This document shows positions 36,560 to 44,284 of a stretch of DNA of 64,000 bases, piece after piece; the stretch's first letter is position 1; every line of letters starts with the position of its first letter. The stretch lies in assembly GCA_965222645.1 (NCBI GenBank), contig OZ244968.1, forward strand, positions 5,332,001-5,396,000, in the 5' to 3' direction. The position numbers were made by a program, and so were the translations under genes. The notes below the pieces were generated by a model. The model was not told the origin of the DNA. It was given only the letters and a program-made list of their open reading frames with translations, and searched no databases. The DNA is from JABDMH01 sp965222645 (GTDB lineage: Bacteria; Bacteroidota; Bacteroidia; Chitinophagales; Saprospiraceae).

Positions 36560-38035
36560 ATGTGTTTGCCCAATTGTAGGATTGATAAACTTTGTATTCT
36601 TTTTGCTGTACTCCTCAGTTCTTGTGGAGGTGCCTATCTGAAAAAGAATACTAGCTCCTCATCGCCCCAGCCCAATGTACTCTTTATCGCAGTTGACGAT
36701 CTCAACGATTGGGTGGGCTGTATGAGGGGACATCCCGACACACGTACACCTAATATGGATAGACTTGCCAGCAGGGGTGTCCTGTTTACCAATGCACATT
36801 GCCAGGCCCCCTTGTGCGGTCCTTCAAGAGCCAGTTTGATGTCTGGCCTGCGACCCTCTACGTCAGGTATTTATGGGCAGATCAGTGATAAGGATCTTCG
36901 ACCAGCTCTCAAGAGAGATATCACTTTCCTACCTCGGTATTTTGGTAACCACGGATACAAGACCCTGGGAGTAGGTAAACTATTTCACAATTTTGCTCCG
37001 GATGGTGTCTTTGATGTAGAGGGTGGCAGGAAAGGTGGATTTGGACCGAAACCCGAAAGGCGTTTTAAGTATGATCCGGCATGGTTTGATAAACCCGGAG
37101 GTACACAGACTGATTGGGGCGCCTATCCGGACATGGATGAGAAAATGCCTGATCATAGAGCTGCACATTGGGCAGTAAATAGATTAGGAGAAAATCATGA
37201 TCGACCTTTTTTTCTTGCTGTTGGGTTTGTTCGTCCTCATGTACCCTGGTACGTGCCTCAAAAATGGTTTGACCGTTTTGATCAGGATACTTTGGATCTT
37301 CCTCCTTACCTGCAAGAGGACTGGGAAGATCTACCGGAAATGTCAAAAGCAGTGCATGACATTCCAATGATGCCCACTACGGAATGGGCAAGGGAAAACA
37401 ATGAATGGAAAAATATTGTGCATGCCTATTTGGCCAGTATCCAATTTGTTGATCACTATGTGGGATTGGTTTTAGATGCATGGGAAAAAAGTGCTTTTGC
37501 CAATAATACCATCGTCATCTTGTGGTCAGACCACGGCTATCATATAGGAGAAAAAAATCGTTTTGCCAAGCATTCGCTCTGGGAAGAAAGCACGCGAGTA
37601 CCTCTAATCATTTCAGCACCCGGATTTTCGAAAAACAAATCATGCAATCAGCCTGTAGAGTTGTTGGATCTGTATCCCACTTTATTGGATCTTTGTAATC
37701 TTCCGGAAAACAAATCGAATGAGGGACACAGCTTGGTACCTCATTTAAGAAGTCCGAATCTAAGAAGAGATTTTCCGGCTATAACCACTTATGGGAGAAA
37801 TAATCACGCTATCCGGTCAAAAGATTTTCGAATGATTGTTTATGAGAATGGGGAAAAAGAATTTTACGATCATATTGCTGATCCCAATGAGTGGTACAAT
37901 ATCAATGATGAATCGGTCAGGGAAGACGTTCAAGGCAATCTGCTAAAGTATTTACCGTCGCAAGATGCTCCCTGGGCAAAAAATTCGGCAATAAATGTGA
38001 GCGAATACTTTGAGGAAAACATGAAAGGGAATTGA
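36560..38035 (+). CDS. Sulfatase (iduronate-2-sulfatase-like), lipoprotein
   Basis: The protein of 491 residues has a lipoprotein signal (ILFAVLLSSC, Cys22) and an S1 sulfatase core of the iduronate-2-sulfatase type. Metal aspartates lie in FIAVDDLNDW. The maturation motif is C86-G-P-S-R90. Other landmarks are YKTLGVGKLFH, FVRPHVPWYVP (typical for this branch) and LWSDHGYHIGEKN. The C-terminal RSKDFRMIVYENGEKEFYDH is also standard. Iduronate- or related uronate-2-O-sulfate removal is the best guess, and would fit with UxaE nearby, but this is inference. Confidence 0.92.
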   Translation: MCLPNCRIDKLCILFAVLLSSCGGAYLKKNTSSSSPQPNVLFIAVDDLNDWVGCMRGHPDTRTPNMDRLASRGVLFTNAHCQAPLCGPSRASLMSGLRPSTSGIYGQISDKDLRPALKRDITFLPRYFGNHGYKTLGVGKLFHNFAPDGVFDVEGGRKGGFGPKPERRFKYDPAWFDKPGGTQTDWGAYPDMDEKMPDHRAAHWAVNRLGENHDRPFFLAVGFVRPHVPWYVPQKWFDRFDQDTLDLPPYLQEDWEDLPEMSKAVHDIPMMPTTEWARENNEWKNIVHAYLASIQFVDHYVGLVLDAWEKSAFANNTIVILWSDHGYHIGEKNRFAKHSLWEESTRVPLIISAPGFSKNKSCNQPVELLDLYPTLLDLCNLPENKSNEGHSLVPHLRSPNLRRDFPAITTYGRNNHAIRSKDFRMIVYENGEKEFYDHIADPNEWYNINDESVREDVQGNLLKYLPSQDAPWAKNSAINVSEYFEENMKGN

Positions 38036-38136
38036 GTAATCGGATCATATTGGTCCGGAAGGAGTAATCCTCATACAAACGAATATTTAAAAAATCCACC
38101 CTGCAGGAATAATCGGTACCTTCCATGCTCAAAGAA

Positions 38137-40008
38137 TTATGGCACTACGTTTTCTCGAGACAGAAGAATATTCAACGCGTGATTTACTACCCTGACTACA
38201 TACTTATTGCTGTCATCCATGGCCTCCTGCATTGATGAAATGGCAGGCCTTGCATCTTCACCCATCTCGTCAAGCACCTGAGCAGCGTTAAGTCTCACCC
38301 ATTCATCATTGTGCTTTAAGCCGGTCTTAAGGGCTTCCAATGCTTGTTGTTTTTTATTAGCCATGACTAAGGCACGTGCAGCTGCAAACCGAACAACGGG
38401 CACTTTGTCCTCCAGAGATGAAATCAACCCGTCGAAGTTCTTGATTCCCTCGATTTTATTTCCCAAATTAATGGCCGCCCAATATCGTACCGCCTCGTTT
38501 TCGTGTGAGAGTCTGGCATTGAGCTTATCGATTGGGAGGTCTGCGAGTGCAGTCTCTCGTATTACATCTACGGGAACATCTTCTGATCGCATATAATCGT
38601 AAACGGATAATCCACTGAGCGCTTCCCACTGTCTTAAAATCGTCTCGGGAATGAGACCGGTATCCTTTGTTTTATCAGACCATTGACTATGCGCTGCCCG
38701 AAGCTCCTGCAGTTTGTCTTCGTACTCGGGATTATCTACTAAATTATTGAGCTCGAAAGGATCGTTTTTACAATCAAACAATTCCTCCGAAGGTTTAGTG
38801 GTTGACACAATATGTTGCCCCTCTGGCGGCAAAGTCATACCCTTGTGTGCCGCTCTAATTTCTTTCATGATGGCACCTTTTTCCGGTGTGTTCATGTATT
38901 GACAAAAAGGTTTGTAGGACTCGTAGTACCTGATATATTTAAATTGCTTATCTCTAACGCATCGTTGCATGTCATAGCGTTCATCCATCCGGTCCCTTCC
39001 GGCAAAAATGTATTTTCGCATTTCCGACAACTCCTCACCGATAATCGCCCTGCCCTCCATATAGCCGGGAATATTTATGCCAGCCAGATTTAATGCGGTC
39101 GCCGGCAGGTCAATAAAACTTACGAGCTCGTCTGTCGACTTTCCATTTTCGTGCGGCGTCCAACTCCGATACTTGTCGGGGACTTTTACGATCCATGGCA
39201 CACGTATTCCCGAGTCGTATAGCCATCGTTTATGTCGCGGTATTCCAGCTCCATGATCTGAATAAAAGAATATGATCGTATTTTCTTCAAGGCCGTCTTC
39301 CTTTAGTTGCTCCAGTATTTCTCCGACCTGCATGTCCATACCTGTTATATTGTTGTAGACCCGGGCCATTAGTTCGCGGGTCTTTACCGTATTGGGATAA
39401 TATGGAGGAAGGGTAATTTCAGTCGAATTTTTCAGATATTTTTGTGGCACTTTCCTTATAGCTTCTTTATGACGGTCTATGTCATTAACACGGCTTTCGT
39501 GTGAGGAAGTAAAATTAAAGATTGCAAAAAAGGGTTGCCCTGATTTTTTATTGTTTCTCCAGTGCGCGGTATTGCTGCAATCATCCCAGATAGATTTTGG
39601 ATCCATATCAAAATTGTAATCAGTTTTTACATTATTGGTGCAATAATATCCCGCATCTCTCAGCAATTCCGGATATAGCCTGACACCTTTGGGAATGATC
39701 CCTTTGCAGCGCATGTGCTGAGTGCCTTGAGAAGATGCGTACAATCCTGAGATTATGCTGGATCGGGCTACGGCGCAAACGGGAGCAGAAGCGAAGGCAT
39801 TTTGGTACATGACTCCTTCCCTGGCAAGACGATCGAGATTGGGCGTGTAGACATTTGGGTCTCCGTAGCAGCCGAGGTTAGGGCTAATATCTTCGCAGGT
39901 GATCCATAGGATATTGGGCTTGGTAGCGATAGGGACCCTGTTTTTACAAGCAGCTACCAGGAGTACAATTGGCAGGGTGACGAACAAGAATTTTTTGACT
40001 GTGAGCAT
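38137..40008 (-). CDS. Sulfatase with C-terminal HEAT repeats, non-canonical maturation motif
   Basis: The protein of 623 residues has a lipoprotein signal (LPIVLLVAAC, Cys21) and a sulfatase core: ILWITCEDISPNLGCYGD, and IIFFYSDHGAGIPRHKRW. The maturation site reads C78-A-V-A-R82, with Val in place of the usual Pro; such C-x-V-x-R variants occur in some S1 branches, so activity is possible. From about residue 500 the sequence forms HEAT-like helical repeats (VRYWAAINLGNKI, VRFAAARALVMAN, VRLNAAQVLDEMG, YVVRVVNHAL). The ATG at 40008 begins the signal; 40050 would add 14 residues. It converges on the neighbouring sulfatase gene. Confidence 0.9.
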   Translation of the reverse strand: MLTVKKFLFVTLPIVLLVAACKNRVPIATKPNILWITCEDISPNLGCYGDPNVYTPNLDRLAREGVMYQNAFASAPVCAVARSSIISGLYASSQGTQHMRCKGIIPKGVRLYPELLRDAGYYCTNNVKTDYNFDMDPKSIWDDCSNTAHWRNNKKSGQPFFAIFNFTSSHESRVNDIDRHKEAIRKVPQKYLKNSTEITLPPYYPNTVKTRELMARVYNNITGMDMQVGEILEQLKEDGLEENTIIFFYSDHGAGIPRHKRWLYDSGIRVPWIVKVPDKYRSWTPHENGKSTDELVSFIDLPATALNLAGINIPGYMEGRAIIGEELSEMRKYIFAGRDRMDERYDMQRCVRDKQFKYIRYYESYKPFCQYMNTPEKGAIMKEIRAAHKGMTLPPEGQHIVSTTKPSEELFDCKNDPFELNNLVDNPEYEDKLQELRAAHSQWSDKTKDTGLIPETILRQWEALSGLSVYDYMRSEDVPVDVIRETALADLPIDKLNARLSHENEAVRYWAAINLGNKIEGIKNFDGLISSLEDKVPVVRFAAARALVMANKKQQALEALKTGLKHNDEWVRLNAAQVLDEMGEDARPAISSMQEAMDDSNKYVVRVVNHALNILLSRENVVP

Positions 40009-40156
40009 ATTAGTTACGTTGTTAAATCGGATCAAAAATACAAATATCAATTTTTACTCATAGCCAGGTAGGCTTCAGGAATTAGAAGCCATATAGTCAC
40101 CCGAATTTTCCTAATTTTGAGTCCGAATTACATTACTCTTTGAACAAATAACCAAA

Positions 40157-41005
40157 ATGAATTTTTTAAACGAATTGTGGCAAAGCTTAACCAATTATTA
40201 TTTCGAACTCGTGCATTTTATTCCTGATGCTATCGTTGGGATCCTCGGATTTCTATTGTTTTGGTTTTTGGGGAATCGTACAAAAAGGTTGATCAAAAGA
40301 CGATTGGCGACTCACATTGACGATCGACTACTTACAAATTTCATAGCACAAGTGGCCAAAGTTTTTTGGTTGGTGGCAGGTTTTCTTTTCTTATTAAAAG
40401 TGATAGGGTGGGGGGATGCGGCTGCCGGAATAATGGCTACCGCAGGATTGTCGGCTTTTGTAATAGGATTTGCATTTAAGGATATCGGAGAAAATTTTTT
40501 GGCCGGAATCGCCCTGGCTTTTAAGAGGCCTTTTAAAATTGGGGACGTTATCGAAACCAATGGTATCACTGGTACAATCAATACAATGGAATTGCGGGAT
40601 ACACATATCAAGACGTTTGACGGAAAAGACGTTTACCTTCCCAATGCCATGTTGTTGAAAAACCCACTATTTAATTACACCATCGATGGCTTTCTCCGGT
40701 TTGAAATGGATTTTCGATTGGAATATGAGTCAGATCTTGCCCTTGCAAGCAGAATTGTGTTGGAAGAAGCCCACAAGACTCCGGGCATTTTGAGAGAAAC
40801 GAAGATACCACAAACGACGATTTCGGGAATTGGAACAAGCGAGTTGGTGCTGAGACTTTATTTTTGGATCGGGACTTATGACAAAGACACATCAGTGTTT
40901 CAAATTAAATTGGATCTGTACCAGCGCTGTATGAAGGCACTTCGTGAGAATGGGTTTCACTTGCCAAATCAGATTGTGGAGGTGCGGAATTTTGAACGGG
41001 TATAG
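40157..41005 (+). CDS. Small-conductance mechanosensitive channel (MscS family)
   Basis: The protein of 282 residues has three N-terminal hydrophobic helices (about 20-40, 65-85, 90-112), the third containing the pore-like GIMATAGLSAFVIGFAFKD, then the beta domain with FKRPFKIGDVIETNGITGTI and the C-terminal mixed domain. It relieves osmotic pressure across the inner membrane. Length is typical of short MscS proteins. Monocistronic. Confidence 0.94.
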   Translation: MNFLNELWQSLTNYYFELVHFIPDAIVGILGFLLFWFLGNRTKRLIKRRLATHIDDRLLTNFIAQVAKVFWLVAGFLFLLKVIGWGDAAAGIMATAGLSAFVIGFAFKDIGENFLAGIALAFKRPFKIGDVIETNGITGTINTMELRDTHIKTFDGKDVYLPNAMLLKNPLFNYTIDGFLRFEMDFRLEYESDLALASRIVLEEAHKTPGILRETKIPQTTISGIGTSELVLRLYFWIGTYDKDTSVFQIKLDLYQRCMKALRENGFHLPNQIVEVRNFERV

Positions 41006-41216
41006 GGATGGAGGTAATACCGATTATTCGGAACAGAACTGTTTTTTTAGTCGTAACGACATTATCACCTGACCTGAGAAAGACCGTCCTATTTGTCCAA
41101 TAAGTGTCAATTGATTATGCCAATTGACCAAATGGATCTAAGCTTATCATGGAAGTACTTCCAGTCTCTAAAATTTAAAATTAAAAGTATACCAAATAAA
41201 CACTTAATTTTACATC

Positions 41217-41747
41217 ATGGTTGGAAAAATGTCCTATCTCCTCTATTCGATTCTTTTTCTTGTTTCGATGTTGGCTATTGGATGCAAGACCTGGAGTTAC
41301 GTTCAAAAAGATGATTCGGGAGTCACTGATCGATCCATGCTAAATTCAGATGGCCAATTTCAAGGTGCCTTTGAAAGAAAATGCGGCAAACACATTGTGA
41401 CAAAGGGTCAACACCGGAATGGTTTAAGGGTAGGGGTTTGGGAGTTTAATCAACATGACCGGATGATCTACAAATATGATTACAATAAAGATGAGCTTCT
41501 TGATGTTGAGGTACCTAGTTTCTGGCACCAATCGGTCTATGATGAATTAAGAGATACCTTTTCCTCCGTCTCAGTTCAAAGACCATCATTCTGCATTGGG
41601 GATCGTCACGATTTGGGACAAGAATTATTTTCAGAAGAATTAGCATGCCTGGAGGAGCCTGGTCCAGGTGGGTATGATTGTAAAGACTGTGGAGCTCTTA
41701 AGTTTAAAATCCTAATAGAACGAAACAGGCAAGAAATTGGTCACTGA
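41217..41747 (+). CDS. Lipoprotein with TonB C-terminal-like domain, frameshifted near its end
   Basis: The 176-residue frame begins with a lipoprotein signal (LFLVSMLAIGC, then KTWSY). A MORN-like stretch follows (HRNGLRVGVWEFNQHDRMIYKYDY). The last residues in frame (KFKILIERNRQEIGH) change character at about 41718. In the +1 frame the sequence continues as KILI then NETGKKLVTEIS and ends YPAIFKDRPVRSWLVMSFWIP, which is a good match to the end of a TonB C-terminal domain. One extra base near 41715-41720 (the G in aatagaac) would explain this. So the intact protein would be about 229 residues and could act as a TonB-like or receptor-interacting lipoprotein. Confidence 0.7.
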   Translation: MVGKMSYLLYSILFLVSMLAIGCKTWSYVQKDDSGVTDRSMLNSDGQFQGAFERKCGKHIVTKGQHRNGLRVGVWEFNQHDRMIYKYDYNKDELLDVEVPSFWHQSVYDELRDTFSSVSVQRPSFCIGDRHDLGQELFSEELACLEEPGPGGYDCKDCGALKFKILIERNRQEIGH

Positions 41748-41904
41748 GATTTCGATCGAAAATCAGAAAGTGAATCCTAAGTTGCATGAGTTTTTGGAGG
41801 CTATGGTAGCTGATAGAATCTACTATCCAGCAATATTTAAGGATCGTCCGGTAAGGTCTTGGTTGGTAATGAGTTTTTGGATCCCGCCCTGCCACCAATC
41901 CTAA
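41718..41904 (+). pseudogene. Frameshifted 3' part of the TonB-like lipoprotein gene
   Basis: In the +1 frame relative to the upstream gene this segment codes for about 61 residues, ending with RPVRSWLVMSFWIPPC and a TAA at 41902-41904. The tail matches the last two strands of TonB C-terminal domains (K/R-P-V-R-S-W then hydrophobic strand). It is the missing C-terminus of the 41217 gene. Confidence 0.65.
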
Positions 41905-42025
41905 GATGTCCAAAGATCATCCTCTGCTTTTTTTCGATTAAATGAGGAGTGCAATGTTGAGTCCACATGACCATCGTTAGAATTGTGACAGACTATTGCC
42001 GAGTCATTATTTGAGTTCCTTCTCA

Positions 42026-42141
42026 TTAATTCAAAGTGTTTTCATACCAAATAACACCCAGACCCCGGCTATTTTCACCGTAATTTTCCTCGCAAATTAA
42101 AATATCCTGATCTCCATCATTATCTATGTCCAGGACCTCAA
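42026..42141 (-). pseudogene. Truncated copy of the 3' end of the DUF1961/FG-GAP gene
   Basis: Read on the minus strand it codes for VEVLDIDNDGDQDILICEEN and continues to GLGVIWYENTLN then a stop, matching residue for residue, with few changes, the last 38-39 residues of the gene at 44285-46144. Homology stops abruptly at about 42141-42150 where a dispersed repeat begins. It is a direct repeat of the gene's end, 2.26 kb away. Confidence 0.88.
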
Positions 42142-42150
42142 CCGTAATTA

Positions 42151-42456
42151 TTTTCTTTTTTGTGACCAAAAATGTCCTTTCCCACTTTTTGTCACCCGCC
42201 TGTCAGGCCACGCCGGCAGGGCAAAAAGTGGGTCATTCTTGAGCGATCCCGCCAAAGGCGGGGCGAGGTACTGTGTACCTCGAAGCGATGAGAACCACGT
42301 ACAGTGGGTGGGTGAGCTCCTACACCCTCGGTGCCCACAATTTTTATTACTTTTCTTTTTTGTGACCAAAAATGTCCTTTCCCACTTTTTGTCAGTCCCG
42401 ACGATATCTGTCGGGATGGGTCAAAAACTGCCTCCTACATCCTCGGTGACCCACAT
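42151..42456. repeat. Two direct copies of a composite repeat, exactly 200 bp apart
   Basis: A 44-bp block starting ttttcttttttgtgaccaaa is identical at 42151-42194 and 42351-42394. Each copy is followed by a variable hairpin and then a shorter shared block (tcctaca, cctcggtg, cccaca) at about 42316-42340 and 42430-42455. The hairpins are different: cccactttttg/caaaaagtggg plus cccgcc/ggcggg in copy 1, and tcccgac/gtcggga in copy 2. A third partial copy of the first word lies at 43084-43105. Also inside copy 1 is the hairpin gaggtac-tgt-gtacctc at 42265-42281. Confidence 0.85.
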
Positions 42457-42954
42457 CTTGGGTCTTCGCTAGATTTTATAAGTAATTTCTTCCGCTTTTT
42501 TCTTGATAAAAAAGCTTGCAAAAAATCAAGACTGTGAATGATGGCCTAACATCCTGTAAGCTCTTGCTCCCCAGCGCGCAATCAGAGCCGTTCAGCATAT
42601 TCATACTGAGCCTACTCTTTTTACCAAGGATTATGCCTCACTCCGCTGATTGCTTCTTTGCTTACCTTCAGAGCAACAGGCTGTAAGGCCACCATTCAAG
42701 GTCGATCAAAGGGATTGCCAGGTGGTATAGCTCGGGATCATTACTTGCTTGCATGACTGCTTTGCATGATAGCTTAAAATTCCTCTTCAACGAAATAGAT
42801 TATTTTTGGAATGTTTAGGAAGGTGGTTTCAAAGTCCCCCAGGAAGTTCCACTACTGGCCTTTGATCCCTGAGCCAGGCTCCTCCTTCCTTAGTGGAGAA
42901 GTCTATTGCTTGTGATCAGATTTTGTCTGAATTTATGCTCCTCAGCTCTTTTCC

Positions 42955-43020
42955 GCTGGATAAAATCTAACGCTACAACCCAAGTGTGGGGCCCCACCTA
43001 CGGATGCGAAGTCGGGGTCA
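42955..43020. repeat. Direct repeat copy 1 (copy 2 at 43631-43697)
   Basis: Both copies share gctgga, ctacaac, a palindromic gtggggccccac (gtgggaccccac in copy 2) and the exact word ggatgcgaagtcggggtca. They lie about 675 bp apart. A third, decayed copy can be recognised at about 44185-44220 (cacctatggatgcgaaatcg). Confidence 0.8.
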
Positions 43021-43179
43021 GGGAAGTGGGAAAGTAGGGAAGTAGTGTAGTAGGGATTCCCAAGCCCGGAAATAATTATTCATTCTTTTTTGTGACCAAA
43101 AAAGAACCAAAAAAGTCTTTCGCTTTAGTGCCTCGTCCGATAATTATCTATACAGGTGAAGCCGATCTTTTTCACCATC

Positions 43180-43304
43180 TCTTCAGTCCCTTCGCCATCC
43201 GGCTTCGGCCAGCAAAGCATCATTAAAAGCCCTGCCTGCGATACCGCAGGTAGGCAGGCTTATGTAGCACCGCTATATGCGGTTTTACTTCTTCGATATG
43301 GCAA
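43180..43304 (+). repeat. Dispersed repeat, copy 2
   Basis: This segment aligns over about 125 bp with the minus strand of 8803-8930, where it forms part of the FAD oxidoreductase frame. Here it lies in gene-free DNA. It includes a strong palindrome (cctgcctgcg-ata-ccgcaggtaggcagg). It resembles the short, hairpin-bearing intergenic repeats common in some Bacteroidota genomes. Confidence 0.85.
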
Positions 43305-43630
43305 AAAATATCTGGCTTGATCTGTACATCTAATTACCAGACGAAACACTGGATCTTTTTGCCTAATAGGCCAAACCCACCCGCTCGTGATCCCAGCCGT
43401 TCGCTTTTTAGATCATCACTTTGTTGTGCTTGACCGGAGTTGATATGCCTGTCTTCTTTTACGTCCCCACATGCTCACTTCGGCATCACTCCTTTACCTT
43501 GCACTCTTTGTCCTATTTTAACGGCAAAATATCTAAGGCGATTTAGGCATGCTCCGCATACCTGTTGGGGGACTCGTCGTGGGGTTCATGAGCTGTCTTA
43601 TATTGAATGATGTTCACCCTATTAATACTT

Positions 43631-43697
43631 GCTGGAACCAATCTAAGGCTACAACACAAGGTGTGGGACCCCACCTGCGGATGCGAAGTCGGGGTCA
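43631..43697. repeat. Direct repeat copy 2 (see 42955-43020)
   Basis: Second copy of the repeat with the palindrome gtgggaccccac and the word ggatgcgaagtcggggtca. Confidence 0.8.
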
Positions 43698-43778
43698 TCA
43701 GAACTATTTTAGGACTTTATGCGGGCGCTCCCAAAGACCTTTGAAAAAGGTCTAATCCCGGCCTTATTTTTTTTAGTG

Positions 43779-43923
43779 ATAAAAGGCCAAAAAACCGTTA
43801 AGAACTTTAAAGTGTTTGAACGATTAGAACTTTCATCGAAAATCTAACTTGAATAAAAGCAATCCGATATATTACGTCAGGATTTATGTGAGTTTTTAAA
43901 GTTTAGGTTTTTTGGGCTTTTAT
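43779..43923. repeat. MITE-like element with about 30-bp terminal inverted repeats
   Basis: The left end (ataaaaggccaaaaaacc at about 43779-43796, continuing into a ttaagaactttaaag block) is the near-perfect inverse of the right end (ggttttttgggcttttat at about 43906-43923, preceded by tttttaaagttta). Seventeen of eighteen outer bases pair. The 80-90 bp between the arms has no coding capacity. No clear target duplication was found. Confidence 0.55.
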
Positions 43924-44284
43924 TGCGTTAGGAAAAAAATATAGCCGGTGGTTTTATCAAACTTTTGCCAACAAAAGTTGGCCCTGCCGGAGGCAAGAAT
44001 GCATTTAGTGCTTTGTGACATTATTCGCCAGAAGACTCCGTAGCCTCTGTATCCAGATCGTAGCCACCAACAACTTGGATGTCAGGAATGGCAGCCTCTA
44101 ACAGGCTAAGGAGTTGAATTCCTACTTACTTTTAAGCCCCAAGGAAGTGGGAAAGTGGATTGAGTCTCCCACTACTACTCAATCTGAGTTTCACCTATGG
44201 ATGCGAAATCGCTGTCAAAATGGTGCATAAATATGCGTTTGGCTATCTGTTTGCTGGTTTTTATGCCGAATAAGAAGAGAAGGT

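Larger units (their letters stand above)
43305..44284. other. Gene-free remainder of the 42-44.3 kb repeat island
   Basis: Apart from the repeats listed separately, this stretch has no credible gene, RNA or regulatory site. Frames are short and broken. Several short repeated words (aagtgggaaagt at about 43023 and 44147) suggest that it grew by repeat insertion and local duplication. Confidence 0.55.
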
